From CAYRFE01 sp964423645 [NCBI: uncultured bacterium] (GTDB lineage: Bacteria > Macinerneyibacteriota > Macinerneyibacteria > Macinerneyibacteriales): a stretch of DNA of 64,000 nt. This document shows positions 29,047 to 38,573 of the stretch, in pieces. How positions within the stretch are numbered: the stretch's first letter is position 1; every line of letters begins with the position of its first letter. The position numbers and the translations under genes are program-made. The stretch covers positions 1-64,000 of the forward strand of contig CAYRFE010000017.1 in the NCBI GenBank assembly GCA_964423645.1, in the 5' to 3' direction. The notes under the pieces are model-generated. The model had not been told where the DNA came from. It did not search any database and worked only from the letters and a program-made list of their open reading frames with translations.

Positions 29047-30780
29047 ATGGCAGGAATAGGATTCGAACTAAAAAAATTATTCGGTGATGATGTTTTCACA
29101 AAACGAATACGGGCATATGCCTATTCAACCCTTGTATCGGTCGGGCCTTGGATAGCAACGGTAATAGTATTAAATGTATTTACCTTATTATCGGCAGCAA
29201 TTTTGAAAGATATTACGCAAAAAGATCTTTTTATGGGTACTGTTGTATATAGTTTTGTATTTTCCCAAATTATAACCGCTCCGATCCAAATGCTGATCGT
29301 GCGTTTTTTGTCGGATAAATTGTACGGTGAAATGTATGATGCGATTAAACCGTCGTTCATCGGTTTGAATAAAATACTTGTCGCTCTCACGGGAGCAATT
29401 TCTGTCGGGTATTATATGCATACCAAATTACCGATTTATTACATTGTATTTGCATCCGCACTTTTCATTTTGGTCAGTATGACATGGATCATCATGGTGT
29501 ATCTGAGCGCTATTAAAAACTATGCGGTTATCGCTAAAGCGTTCATATACGGAAGTGTTTTGGCGATTCTTGCGGTGATCATAACATTGAACTTCCCGAT
29601 ACGGTTCCCTTTATTCCAAGAGGCAACGAATCTTCTTTGTGCATATACTGCAGGAATGGCTCTTACCTATATAATTCTTTTGGTGGCGTTTTTACGTACA
29701 TTCATTTATTCCAATCGAAAAGAGTTTGAGTTTTTGACGTATTTTAAAAAAGTACCATCTTTGTTTTTTATCGGACTTTTTTATACCGTGGGATTGTGGG
29801 CAGACGATATCCTTATGTGGTTCAGCGTCCTTGGCGTAGAAGTGTTTGAAACATATCGATTCGCACCTATATATGATAACGCCGTTTTTTTCGCATTTCT
29901 TACGATCATTCCGACAATGACACTTTTTATGGTTTCTATAGAAACGGAATTTTACGATTCGTACCGTAATTATTTCGGTCTTATTTCTTCGAACGGACCG
30001 CTTGATCATATCGAAGCGGCGAAAAAAAATATGATAACGACGGTGTTTCGGCAGATAATCTATGTCATGGAAATACAGATTATCATTACCGCTATCAGTA
30101 TTATTGTCGCACGCGAAGTATTTACCGTGTTGCAAATGCCGTTGTTATTTACTGAAATCTTTAAAATAACCGCAGCCGCGGCATTATGCAATGCATTCGC
30201 TTTGATAATTATGTTAGTGTTGCTTTATTTTGAGGCACGAATGCATGCGCTCATCATTGCATTCGTACTGTTTTCGGGTAACATTGTATGGACACTTGTA
30301 TTTATCCCGAAAGGTATCGATTACTACGGATTCGGTTATTTTATCGGATCATTCAGCGCATTACTTTGTGCCGTGTTGCTTCTCGTGTATTTTTTGAAAG
30401 ACATTACCTATTTTACGTTTTTCCGACAACCGATGTTTGTGGTAAGAAAAAAGTCGTATATCAGGCGGGTATCGATAATAGTTTTACGAATGATGGACAG
30501 AATGGTGCTGAAGATGAGGGTTGTGCCGGTGTATATATTATTACGAGTCGCTGCAATTTTGTGTTTTATAGGGTTTTTGTACGGTGTGACACAATGGACT
30601 AACGAACAATATTCGCATACGCAACATAGCAATCTATACGAGCAGGCACGACGTCATGATATATCTCGTAAGGATAAATCGATCAGAGGTCGTGAGTCAA
30701 AGAATTGGTCACAATCAGTTCGAAAAGAAAAGGAAGAACTTCCCGCACAAAAAGATAAAAAAAACGGGACCGACAAGTAA
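29047..30780 (+). CDS. pelG: PelG, inner-membrane polysaccharide exporter with extra C-terminal segment
   Basis: Begins MAGIGFELKKLFGDD, the start conserved in PelG proteins, which decided the ATG at 29047 one base after the pelF stop codon. Twelve membrane helices of the MOP (Wzx-like) superfamily fill residues 1-455. The Pseudomonas protein ends near 456; this one runs to 577 with a basic linker, a further hydrophobic helix (about 500-522) and a strongly charged tail ending KKNGTDK. PelG moves the chain across the inner membrane. It is the last gene of the overlapping set. Confidence 0.95.
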   Translation: MAGIGFELKKLFGDDVFTKRIRAYAYSTLVSVGPWIATVIVLNVFTLLSAAILKDITQKDLFMGTVVYSFVFSQIITAPIQMLIVRFLSDKLYGEMYDAIKPSFIGLNKILVALTGAISVGYYMHTKLPIYYIVFASALFILVSMTWIIMVYLSAIKNYAVIAKAFIYGSVLAILAVIITLNFPIRFPLFQEATNLLCAYTAGMALTYIILLVAFLRTFIYSNRKEFEFLTYFKKVPSLFFIGLFYTVGLWADDILMWFSVLGVEVFETYRFAPIYDNAVFFAFLTIIPTMTLFMVSIETEFYDSYRNYFGLISSNGPLDHIEAAKKNMITTVFRQIIYVMEIQIIITAISIIVAREVFTVLQMPLLFTEIFKITAAAALCNAFALIIMLVLLYFEARMHALIIAFVLFSGNIVWTLVFIPKGIDYYGFGYFIGSFSALLCAVLLLVYFLKDITYFTFFRQPMFVVRKKSYIRRVSIIVLRMMDRMVLKMRVVPVYILLRVAAILCFIGFLYGVTQWTNEQYSHTQHSNLYEQARRHDISRKDKSIRGRESKNWSQSVRKEKEELPAQKDKKNGTDK

Positions 30781-30821
30781 CATATGCCCCGGTTTCCTCA
30801 TAGTTTTTGAGAGGAGTGTAA

Positions 30822-31928
30822 ATGAATGTCGAATATTTTCGTCAATTATTTCCGGTAACTCAACACGCCATATTTTTGAATAATGCGGCAGAATCTCCAC
30901 TGAATATACGCACGAAATCAGCATTGGATGATTATATACGATTAGCGCTTCATGAACCTTTCAACAAAGAATCTCCGCGAAATGCTATACGCGAACGGTT
31001 AGCTCGTATTTTCGGCGGTACCGCATCTGATTACGCGTTGGTTACGAGTACCGGTGTGGGTATTGGCATGGTAGCTCAAGGTTTTCCCTGGCAACATGGT
31101 GACAATGTCGTAGTCCCCGCAGACGAGCATTGGAATAACACTTTTCCGTGGATAGCGTTACGTGAAAAAGGCGTTGAGGTTCGCTTCGTTGAGCCGGGAG
31201 TTGATGAGCGTGTAACACCTGAGTCTGTCGCATGTCATGTTGATAATCACACAAAGATCGTTGCGTGTGCAGCGGTGCGGTTCACTACAGGCTTTCGCGC
31301 GGATTTAAAGCGGATCAGTGAACTCGCTCATGCGCACAAAGCATTGTTTCTTGTCGATGCTATTCAAGCCGCGGGAGTGATTCCGATCGATATTGACACT
31401 TTGGGTATTGATATTATGTCTGCCGCGGCCTTCAAATGGCTTTTGGGATTACCGGGGAGCGGTTTTGTATACATAAACAAAACCGCACGGCAGATAATAT
31501 CTCCTGTTTTGCCGGGAATGTTTGCGGCAGAAAGTGATTTTCGAGAACTTCGGTATTTTCCCGATGCGCGAAAATATGAGACGGGAACCATCGCATATCC
31601 GCTTTTTCATGCTTGGACGGCCGGCTTGGACCTTCTTACGGAAATCGGCATTGAAACCATTCATTCTCGTATTATGATACTCACCGATCGAATTATTGAC
31701 GGATTGGTTGCAAAAAAACTGACTGTTTTTTCACCCGTAGCGCAGGAAAGCGAACGGTCGGCAATTATTTCATTCAGTGTTGGTGACAGTAACACCAATG
31801 AACAATTGATTGAAACACTTTCGAAAAATCGCGTCATCGTTGCATTGCGTGACGGCAGGATACGAGTAAGCCCGAATTTTTATAATAGCGAAGAAGATAT
31901 CGACACTTTTTTGGAGATGATAGGATGA
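30822..31928 (+). CDS. Class V aminotransferase-fold PLP enzyme
   Basis: 368 residues of the class V fold (cysteine desulfurase / serine aminotransferase group). Landmarks: IFLNNAAESPL at the start, VTSTGVGIGMVAQGFPW, FLVDAIQAAGVIPIDI (PLP-contacting Asp), and the Schiff-base lysine K205 in AAAFKWLLGLPGSGF. There is no clear reactive-Cys loop of desulfurases near the C-terminus, so the reaction is open (aminotransferase, or kynureninase/epimerase-like). GAGAGGAG precedes the ATG. It overlaps the GNAT gene by ATGA. It lies 41 bases after pelG, but a link to Pel is not evident. Confidence 0.85.
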   Translation: MNVEYFRQLFPVTQHAIFLNNAAESPLNIRTKSALDDYIRLALHEPFNKESPRNAIRERLARIFGGTASDYALVTSTGVGIGMVAQGFPWQHGDNVVVPADEHWNNTFPWIALREKGVEVRFVEPGVDERVTPESVACHVDNHTKIVACAAVRFTTGFRADLKRISELAHAHKALFLVDAIQAAGVIPIDIDTLGIDIMSAAAFKWLLGLPGSGFVYINKTARQIISPVLPGMFAAESDFRELRYFPDARKYETGTIAYPLFHAWTAGLDLLTEIGIETIHSRIMILTDRIIDGLVAKKLTVFSPVAQESERSAIISFSVGDSNTNEQLIETLSKNRVIVALRDGRIRVSPNFYNSEEDIDTFLEMIG

Positions 31929-32518
31929 TCGTATCCATTTTCGAGCAGTTTCCATGTGGCGAAACCGAACGATGTCTGCTTATTCAACCGCGCAGTGAGT
32001 TCGCTGCACAATTGTTCGAAATTTACGGGGATAATGATACCATGCAGTTTATGCAACGTCCGCCGGCGCAAACGGTTTTAGAATGTGAAACATTGATCGC
32101 TGCATGGAATGATGATTTTCAGTGTCAAAAATCAATACGTTGGGCGATCATGTTGAAAAATAACCCCGAAAAATTGATCGGAACGGTCGCCTTGCACTAC
32201 TGGTCGATCCAAAATCGGAGGGTAGAGTTGGGTGCTGATATCAACAAGTTGTATTGGGGAAAAGGAATCAGTAGTGAAGTCACAAAAGAAGTTATCGATT
32301 TCGCTTTTGAAAAACTGAATGTCAATCGTCTGGAGTTGCGGTGCGATCCTCGTAATATGGGATCGATTGTAATAGCTCAAAAATTCGGTTTCACGTTTGA
32401 GGGCACTTTGCGTGAACATGTATATGTCGAAGGGAAAGGATTTGTAGATGAAACGGTGTATGCAAAACTTCGTAAAGATCATCTCGCGTTGAAAAAATGT
32501 GATCGAGAGCGCATGTAA
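31925..32518 (+). CDS. GNAT acetyltransferase (RimJ/RimL-like)
   Basis: 197 residues with the RimJ/RimL plan: LIGTVALHYW (strand 4), VELGADINKLYWGKGISSEVTKEVIDFAFEKL (acetyl-CoA loop and helix), NRLELRCDPRNMGSIVIAQKFGFTFEGTLRE (the conserved N-x-x-S block). Family members acetylate N-terminal or small-molecule amines. Start ATG overlaps the aminotransferase stop, so they are translated together. Substrate unknown. Confidence 0.88.
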   Translation: MIVSIFEQFPCGETERCLLIQPRSEFAAQLFEIYGDNDTMQFMQRPPAQTVLECETLIAAWNDDFQCQKSIRWAIMLKNNPEKLIGTVALHYWSIQNRRVELGADINKLYWGKGISSEVTKEVIDFAFEKLNVNRLELRCDPRNMGSIVIAQKFGFTFEGTLREHVYVEGKGFVDETVYAKLRKDHLALKKCDRERM

Positions 32519-32544
32519 TGTTGCATACCGGTCAATTTCAACAC

Positions 32545-32900
32545 TTTGAGCGCTTTGCAAAATTACTATTTTTATGAATTGTACCCACCCCACACCGCAT
32601 TTAGGGAAAAAATAAAAAAAGAAAAAAATTCGAATTTCGCAAAGGACTCACCTTATACGGATGTGCCGTCTGAATAGTGATAACGTCATATGTCCGCTCG
32701 CTGAATTAAGTTAATCTCATTAGATCAAATTCTGGGAAGCTTGCTGCGACTTGAGATATGAAAGGGACATGGATACGAAGTCCCACTATATAACAATTTA
32801 AGCCCCTCACAATTTTCACGGGAGGGGTTTGGGGTGGGCGCACAAAGTGATACCTCGTAGCTTGTTGCGGGCTAGTTCATTAATCGCTAGTTATCTCAGG
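32545..32900. repeat. Two family A repeat copies, one inverted and lacking the core, one direct
   Basis: Fills the gap between GNAT and the CAP gene. 32545-32650 carries only the outer edges (GCAAAATTAC to TTCGCAAAGG) in inverted sense. 32728-32900 is a direct copy with GAAGCTTGCTGCG, GGGACATGGATACGAAGTCCC, core hairpin 32803-32827, GGGGTGGGCGCAC and a GATACCTCGTAGC box. No coding sequence here. Confidence 0.7.
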
Positions 32901-32909
32901 TTTACCCTA

Positions 32910-32938
32910 TGGACGTTTTATGACAAATATGCTATACT
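32910..32938 (+). promoter_or_regulatory. Predicted promoter of the CAP-protein operon
   Basis: TGGACG (32910-32915), 17-base spacer, TATACT (32933-32938), 28 bases before the ATG at 32966, with a CGGGAGG ribosome site between. The -10 context AATATGCTATACT is identical to that at 46231-46243. Confidence 0.65.
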
Positions 32939-32965
32939 ACCCATAAGTATATACGGGAGGTACAT

Positions 32966-33979
32966 ATGAAATTTGTGTATTTGTCTTTATTGTTTTTATA
33001 CGCCGCTGTTGTTTTTGCATACGATGACGCAGATATTCGTCGCATTCTCCGTGAAAATGAAACCGTAACTCTTCTTGAAGAGTATAAAGATGATGAAGAA
33101 ATGATACGACTTAAATGTGAGCATATTGATTATATTAATTCTTTTCGCACAAAATACCGTGTTCAACCGGTTAAATTTGATGTGTTGGCGAGTAGGATCG
33201 CAAATATGCATGCGAAACGAAGTGTTGATAATGATTATTACGGACATTGGGATTTAGACGGTAATACGCCGTTTTTACGATATGGGCTTAACGGGGGCAA
33301 AGATCATGTGTCGGAAAATGTATTTACAAAATTCGGAGGACTAACGTATACAAAGGGATATCCGAGAAATAAAATAATTCAAACAATCGAAGCGCAATAC
33401 AAAGGAAAAATAAATGCGATCATGCGTGAAGGTGTTGACGAATTTATTGCGGAAGGCCCCGGAGGTGGGCATCATGATACATTGGTCAATGAATTTCATA
33501 ACTATGTCGGGATAGGTTTTGCTGTAGCCACAGAATATGGAGAGACGAAGAGTAATTACAGAATTGTGTATTGTGAGGAGTATCTAGACAGGTATATTGA
33601 TTTTAACCCCTTCACACAGACGGTAGCGCGCGGTGAATCCGCGACGATCTCGGGGAAAATACTACCGAATGATTGGGGTTTATATGCGATCATAATTTAT
33701 TATCATCCTTTCCCACATGCGATGACTCCCGACGATATCAAATCTCGCCACAGTTACCCCGATTATACCGATGAGAAATATACTACGTTATGGCCATGGG
33801 ATATTTCTTTTGATAAAGAACAACAAACATTTTCGTATGATTTTGTAGCAAAAAAGAAAGGATATTATTACGTACAATTATTTTTAAAAGAAGGAATTGA
33901 TTCGATACCCTATAACGGGGGGAGTGCTTCAACACAAGGATTGTGTAGTGCTTCAGGTATTATTATTACCGTAAAGTGA
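32966..33979 (+). CDS. Secreted CAP-domain (SCP / YkwD-like) protein
   Basis: Signal peptide (1-19), then a CAP domain (about 45-195): HIDYINSFRTKYRVQPVKFDVLASRIANMHAKR, YYGHWDLDGNTPFLRYGLNGG, SENVF, and FHNYVGIGFAV. His residues in YGHW and in GGGHHDTLV may form the shallow cleft seen in bacterial CAP proteins. Residues 200-337 are a beta-rich C-terminal domain (YYHPFPHAM, WPWDISFD, YYYVQLFLKEG), likely Ig-like. 337 residues. It precedes the multi-PAS kinase by 6 bases and may be part of what that kinase senses or controls. Confidence 0.85.
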   Translation: MKFVYLSLLFLYAAVVFAYDDADIRRILRENETVTLLEEYKDDEEMIRLKCEHIDYINSFRTKYRVQPVKFDVLASRIANMHAKRSVDNDYYGHWDLDGNTPFLRYGLNGGKDHVSENVFTKFGGLTYTKGYPRNKIIQTIEAQYKGKINAIMREGVDEFIAEGPGGGHHDTLVNEFHNYVGIGFAVATEYGETKSNYRIVYCEEYLDRYIDFNPFTQTVARGESATISGKILPNDWGLYAIIIYYHPFPHAMTPDDIKSRHSYPDYTDEKYTTLWPWDISFDKEQQTFSYDFVAKKKGYYYVQLFLKEGIDSIPYNGGSASTQGLCSASGIIITVK

Positions 33980-33985
33980 TGTGAT

Positions 33986-36900
33986 ATGACAAAAAAACGC
34001 CCCATGACCGTGGAAGAGTTAGAAAAGCGACTCGCTGCGGCGGAAAGTGAAATCAATCGACTGACTGAGGAGAAAAACGCTCTTGCTCATGCGTTTGATT
34101 CATTGCCGGAACTTGTTTTTATAAAAGATGATGCCAATAACTTGTTATATGCCAATAAAAAATATCGTGAGGTTTTGTGTTTATCAGATAATGAATATAT
34201 ACAAAAGAATTTATTCGATATTATTCCGCCTGATCACGCACGAAAATTTTTTGAACGGGATATGGATGTTATAAAAAAGAGAACGGCGATCACTCATGAC
34301 GAAATCATTGAATTGTACGGAAATCGTATTATTTTACGTATTTCAAAGACATTTTTTGTCACACAAAACGGGCAGAAATGTATTCTCGGGATTGCGTCTG
34401 ACATTACCGAGATAATAAAAAAGCGATTGCATTCAGATGCACAGATAAGTCAACTTTGGAAAGATGTCGGTGTCGCATATCCGATGGTATCATTCGCCGT
34501 GTGTTCAAAAAAACTGATTCATTGGAGTAACAGATTTGGGGAGTTGTTCTCTATTGACAATGAATTACCCGTGTTCATTCATGATCTGCCTGCGTTTGAT
34601 CGAGCGATAAAACCTTTTTTAAAAGCGATCAAGAAAAATGTACCTGTTATCGCAGAGCGAGTCGTCCTGGATGGAGAATATGGGAATGATGAGTATTTGT
34701 TGTTTGCGCAACCTGTCGTCGGCAGTAAGCCGGGGCAAGTAATCATTCTTTTTATACCTGCAGGGACAACTGCATGTAATGAAAAACAAAACGAGATATA
34801 CGGTCATATCTTAAAATCAATGCAAGGAATTGTATATCGAATGGAATATGATGAAGACCTGACCATCACTTTTATCTCAGGTAATGTGAAGGGGATCACC
34901 GGTTACGGACATAAGATATTATGCCCCGGCAAATCGTTTACCCAACTCATTCATGAAGATGATCGAGAAAGGGTTTGTAATGTAATCCATAACGCCTACA
35001 TAAAGCATAAAAAACGGTATCAAGTCATTTTTAAAAGTACTCACCGTGACGGATCGGATATATGGTTATATGATCGGGGAGCTTTTTTCGAATTTGCGGG
35101 AAAAGTATTTTGTGAAGGACTGATTGTTGATATCACGCATCAATATCGTTCCCGACAAAAATTATATACTGCTCGTCGACGAATGCATGAATATGAAATG
35201 TTGTTCAATAGAAGTGCTTCGATCATTATTCGATGGAAGTTGAACGGGCGATTAAAGGTTGATTATATTTCAGACAATATTTCGCGCTTCGGATATACTC
35301 CGGAAGATTTTTATACCACATTCGAGGGTGATTACTCGATTATTCATCCCGGCGATGAGGAACGCGTGTTTGCTGAAGCGAAAGACTTTTCTATAGTGGA
35401 GCGGACCGATTATATTCAAGAATACCGAATTTTAACTAAGGATGGAGCTACGCGCTGGGTGATCGATCAAACGTGGGCCGTCAAAGATCCGCATGGTACG
35501 ATTATCAATTGGTACAGTATTCTTATTGATATTACTGAGGCAAAAGAGAATGAACTTGCGTTTGCAGAAGAACGAGAGCGACTTCGCGTCACAATACGAG
35601 CTATTGCTGACGGAGTGGTAGCGACTGATATCTTAGGTACTATTGTATTGTGTAATGATGTGGCGAAAGATCTTTTTGCATTAACGGAATCTCCGGAAGG
35701 TCATGTTTTCAGTGATTATTTCCATGCTCGTAATGCACTTTCGGGAGAAGAAACGCCGAATGTGATAAAAGAAATTCTTTCCGGACAGGGGCCGACGTCA
35801 GTTCGTCCGGTTGTATTAACCGATATTCACGGAAACAGAAAATTTGTAGAATACAGTGCTTCGCCAATTATTAATGACAGTAAAAAGATCGTTGGTGTCG
35901 TGGTAGTGATTCGTGATGTCACATTACGGAATAAACTTGAAGCTGAAGCACAGAAAGCGGAGAAACTTGAATCAATCGGCGTGTTGGCAGGCGGGATAGC
36001 TCACGATTTTAATAATATATTAACGGCTATCTACGGGAATATCAGCCTCGCCAAACTTCATGTCGCTGATAATGAGAAGGCAGTGCAGTTACTCGATTCC
36101 GCTGAACGGGCGAGTGGTCATGCTAAAAATCTTGCAGGCCAATTACTTACATTTGCGAAAGGCGGAGCTCCTTTTAAGCGGATAGGCAATTTCGGAAAAA
36201 CACTGATCGAGTCGGTCACGTTTATTATGCGAGGGTCAAATATTAAAACGATATTTCATGTGAGCGATGATCTTTGGGCCGCCGATTACGATGACAATCA
36301 ACTTGCACAAGTTATCGGCAATTTAGTTTTAAATGCAAAGCAATCAATGCATAACAATGGTGTACTTACGGTGACTGCGACGAATTGCAGCGGTGAAAAC
36401 CGACCTGAAAATGCACTTTTCGATCACTATATTCGCGTAAGTATCAAAGATAACGGTTGCGGCATAAAGAAAGAAGATCTTGAAAAAATCTTCGATCCTT
36501 ATTTTACAACCAAAGAGAACGGTTCGGGATTAGGACTCACAACAAGTTTTTCTATCATCAAAAAGCATGACGGATTTTTTACTATCAACTCGTTGCCGGG
36601 CGATGGAACTGAATGTGTGTTTTATTTACCGGCAATAACGGATGCGGTCGTTCCTGAACCGATACCAAAGCAACCGCTTGCAGTCGGGATCGATCTTGGG
36701 GTTGTGCTTGTAATGGATGACGAGCCGCTTGTACGTGAAGCGGCAGGTGAATTTTTTAAGTATCTGGGCTATATGGTTCTTTATGCATCAGAAGGTACAG
36801 AAGCAATCGATATTTTAAGTATATCCGATCAAAAAATTGATATTACTGTTTTGGATATTACGATACCGGGTGGGCTTGGGGGAAAAGAGATCATCCAAAG

Positions 36901-37075
36901 TATCAGACGTTTATTTCCGACAGTCTATACGATTGTATCCAGCGGTTATTCGGATGATAAGGTTATTGCATCATACAGTGAGTATGGATTCCATAATGTA
37001 CTGAAAAAGCCGTATACTATCGCAGATGTTGGAGATGTGCTTGATTCATATAAAGCGTGGAGGTCCAATAAATGA
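33986..37075 (+). CDS. Cytoplasmic hybrid histidine kinase with about five PAS domains
   Basis: 1029 residues with no membrane helix. Order: short coiled coil (5-40), PAS (about 35-150), a divergent PAS-like region (155-255), PAS (265-390), PAS (405-525), PAS (530-650), HisKA with H673 in GGIAHDFNNILTAI, HATPase (LVLNAKQSM, IKDNGCGI, NGSGLGLT) and a receiver with D957 in TVLDITIPGG and K in VLKKPYT. HisKA and catalytic core resemble the kinase at 17026. The multiple PAS domains suggest redox or small-ligand sensing in the cytoplasm. It overlaps the next gene by ATGA, so kinase and enzyme are made together. Confidence 0.93.
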   Translation: MTKKRPMTVEELEKRLAAAESEINRLTEEKNALAHAFDSLPELVFIKDDANNLLYANKKYREVLCLSDNEYIQKNLFDIIPPDHARKFFERDMDVIKKRTAITHDEIIELYGNRIILRISKTFFVTQNGQKCILGIASDITEIIKKRLHSDAQISQLWKDVGVAYPMVSFAVCSKKLIHWSNRFGELFSIDNELPVFIHDLPAFDRAIKPFLKAIKKNVPVIAERVVLDGEYGNDEYLLFAQPVVGSKPGQVIILFIPAGTTACNEKQNEIYGHILKSMQGIVYRMEYDEDLTITFISGNVKGITGYGHKILCPGKSFTQLIHEDDRERVCNVIHNAYIKHKKRYQVIFKSTHRDGSDIWLYDRGAFFEFAGKVFCEGLIVDITHQYRSRQKLYTARRRMHEYEMLFNRSASIIIRWKLNGRLKVDYISDNISRFGYTPEDFYTTFEGDYSIIHPGDEERVFAEAKDFSIVERTDYIQEYRILTKDGATRWVIDQTWAVKDPHGTIINWYSILIDITEAKENELAFAEERERLRVTIRAIADGVVATDILGTIVLCNDVAKDLFALTESPEGHVFSDYFHARNALSGEETPNVIKEILSGQGPTSVRPVVLTDIHGNRKFVEYSASPIINDSKKIVGVVVVIRDVTLRNKLEAEAQKAEKLESIGVLAGGIAHDFNNILTAIYGNISLAKLHVADNEKAVQLLDSAERASGHAKNLAGQLLTFAKGGAPFKRIGNFGKTLIESVTFIMRGSNIKTIFHVSDDLWAADYDDNQLAQVIGNLVLNAKQSMHNNGVLTVTATNCSGENRPENALFDHYIRVSIKDNGCGIKKEDLEKIFDPYFTTKENGSGLGLTTSFSIIKKHDGFFTINSLPGDGTECVFYLPAITDAVVPEPIPKQPLAVGIDLGVVLVMDDEPLVREAAGEFFKYLGYMVLYASEGTEAIDILSISDQKIDITVLDITIPGGLGGKEIIQSIRRLFPTVYTIVSSGYSDDKVIASYSEYGFHNVLKKPYTIADVGDVLDSYKAWRSNK

Positions 37076-37911
37076 GCGGGATACTTTTTTTTCGTACCGA
37101 AAAACCTGATGAAATAGATTCATTTTATCGGGATGTTATGGGAATGGAAATATGGTTGGTGCAAGCAGAATGTACAATTTACCGACACGGGAATATTTTA
37201 CTCGGATTTTGTAAAGGAATCTATGCGGAAACGCAGGGATGTATAACATTCTTCTATCCTTCTCAGGACGATGTTGATTCAATGCACATGCGCCTTATTC
37301 CGCATCATGCTGACACTCCGCGTACAAATGAGATATATAACATTTATCAATTTTATGCACGAGATCCGGAAGGACGAGTGATTGAATGTCAGATGTTCTT
37401 CGATCATATGAATCCCTATCATGCACTGACCGATGCGCTTATAGAGCGAAGAAGTATCCGGTTATTCACCAATGAGATCGTACCGAATGAAGTATTATTG
37501 CGTGTATTTGAAGTATGCCGTTACGCACCCACATCATGCAATTCTCAAGGATATTACTATCGTATCGTGCGGGATCAGAATATTCTTCAAAGGCTTGCAC
37601 ACGTCCGAGGGAATTCAAGTGCGCCGATAGCGAATGCAATGTGTGCAGTGATTGTAGCCGTTGATCCGCAAAAAACACAACGACCGGAGCAGGACGGAAG
37701 TATTGCTGCGTATCATTTTCTTTTATCAGCCTGGGGTTTTGGTTTAGGGACGTGCTGGATCGGTGGTATGGATCGTGATGAGGTAAAGACGTTGACGGGT
37801 ATTCCGATCAATCATTACCTCGCAGCAGTGACACCGGTCGGATATTTCGTGAGTACACGTGCCGTCTCGCCACGTAGAGATGTCTATGAATTTGTGCAGG
37901 GGCTCGAGTAA
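37072..37911 (+). CDS. Fusion of a VOC (glyoxalase-fold) domain and a nitroreductase domain
   Basis: Residues 1-115 read as a single VOC half (FFRTEKPDEIDSFYRDVMGMEIWL, ILLGFCKG, FYARDPEGRVIECQMF, a typical metal-site Glu). Residues 120-279 read as a nitroreductase of the FMN type (LIERRSIRLFTNEIVPNEVLLRVFEVCRYAPTSCNSQ, AAYHFLLSAWGFGLGTCWIGG, AVTPVGYF). A nitroreductase reduces nitro groups, quinones or flavin-bound substrates; VOC domains bind metals and small electrophiles. I saw no frameshift between the two parts. Start ATG overlaps the stop of the multi-PAS kinase. Confidence 0.85.
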   Translation: MSGILFFRTEKPDEIDSFYRDVMGMEIWLVQAECTIYRHGNILLGFCKGIYAETQGCITFFYPSQDDVDSMHMRLIPHHADTPRTNEIYNIYQFYARDPEGRVIECQMFFDHMNPYHALTDALIERRSIRLFTNEIVPNEVLLRVFEVCRYAPTSCNSQGYYYRIVRDQNILQRLAHVRGNSSAPIANAMCAVIVAVDPQKTQRPEQDGSIAAYHFLLSAWGFGLGTCWIGGMDRDEVKTLTGIPINHYLAAVTPVGYFVSTRAVSPRRDVYEFVQGLE

Positions 37912-37914
37912 GGC

Positions 37915-38540
37915 GTGCGACCTGTGCGAAACTATCATTTTTTGAATGTGTGCCCACCCCAAACCCCTCCCTTGAAAATCGGGAGGGGCTTAAATTTTTC
38001 TAATGTAGCGGGGACTTCGTCCCCGCACCCCTTAAAGAATTTCACAATCGGCCTTAAAAAATTATCGTGAAGCAATTCAAGTGTTTTTTCGTGAAGCAGC
38101 GCATACTGTGTGAGCATAGCGAGTTTATGCGCTGTAGAAAAAATACGCAGAATTGTAGATGATTTTTTACAGCCTTGACCTTTTTGTTGCTTTTTGTGTC
38201 AAGACAAAAAGTAAGGCAGGATTTTATAAGTTGCGCCATCCACAAACCCCTCCCGTGAAAATCGGGAGGCGGGCAGAAAGATTTTCTACCCCTACAAAAA
38301 ATCCTAATGTAGCGGGCGCATACCATGCACCCGACTTCGCCCCCCATTTTTTTTAGAAAATAAAGATAGTTTGGAAATATTGAATGTTGCGAAGGTCTTA
38401 TGTAGTATTATTTTTATTCTTGAAAGTGGAACTATAACACGTCGGTCATTGAGTGATTGCGATGCACAATTACCACGAATTACCCCCTGTGAAGAGGCTT
38501 TGATTCCTCGCCACAGGGGTGGGGGCACATCTACCTGGAA
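37915..38540 (-). repeat. Composite family A repeat, copy 6 (inverted), with the 218-bp module
   Basis: Fills the gap before the M16 genes. On the minus strand the order is: a hairpin CCCCTGTG...CACAGGGG (38486-38521), the GGGTGCATGG...TGCGCCC cassette, the TAGAAAATCTTTCTGCCC cassette, core hairpin (38247-38270), the 218-bp module (about 38022-38236), GGGGTGCGGGGACGAAGTCCCC, a second core (37964-37988), and the TTTCGCACAGG edge. Short frames here are repeat-derived, not genes. Confidence 0.8.
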
Positions 38541-38573
38541 TGGGAGCTGTGCAAAGAGCTGTAGAGCGTAGTA

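Noticed and set aside
30822-32518. Aminotransferase and GNAT as further genes of the Pel operon
   Set aside because: Separated from pelG by 41 bases with a ribosome site of their own, and no known Pel role; cotranscription remains possible.
38159-38356. Short open frames in the repeats at 38.2, 56.3 and 58.5 kb, with matching peptides
   Set aside because: The peptides recur only because the DNA repeats recur, on both strands and in several frames; there is no ribosome site.
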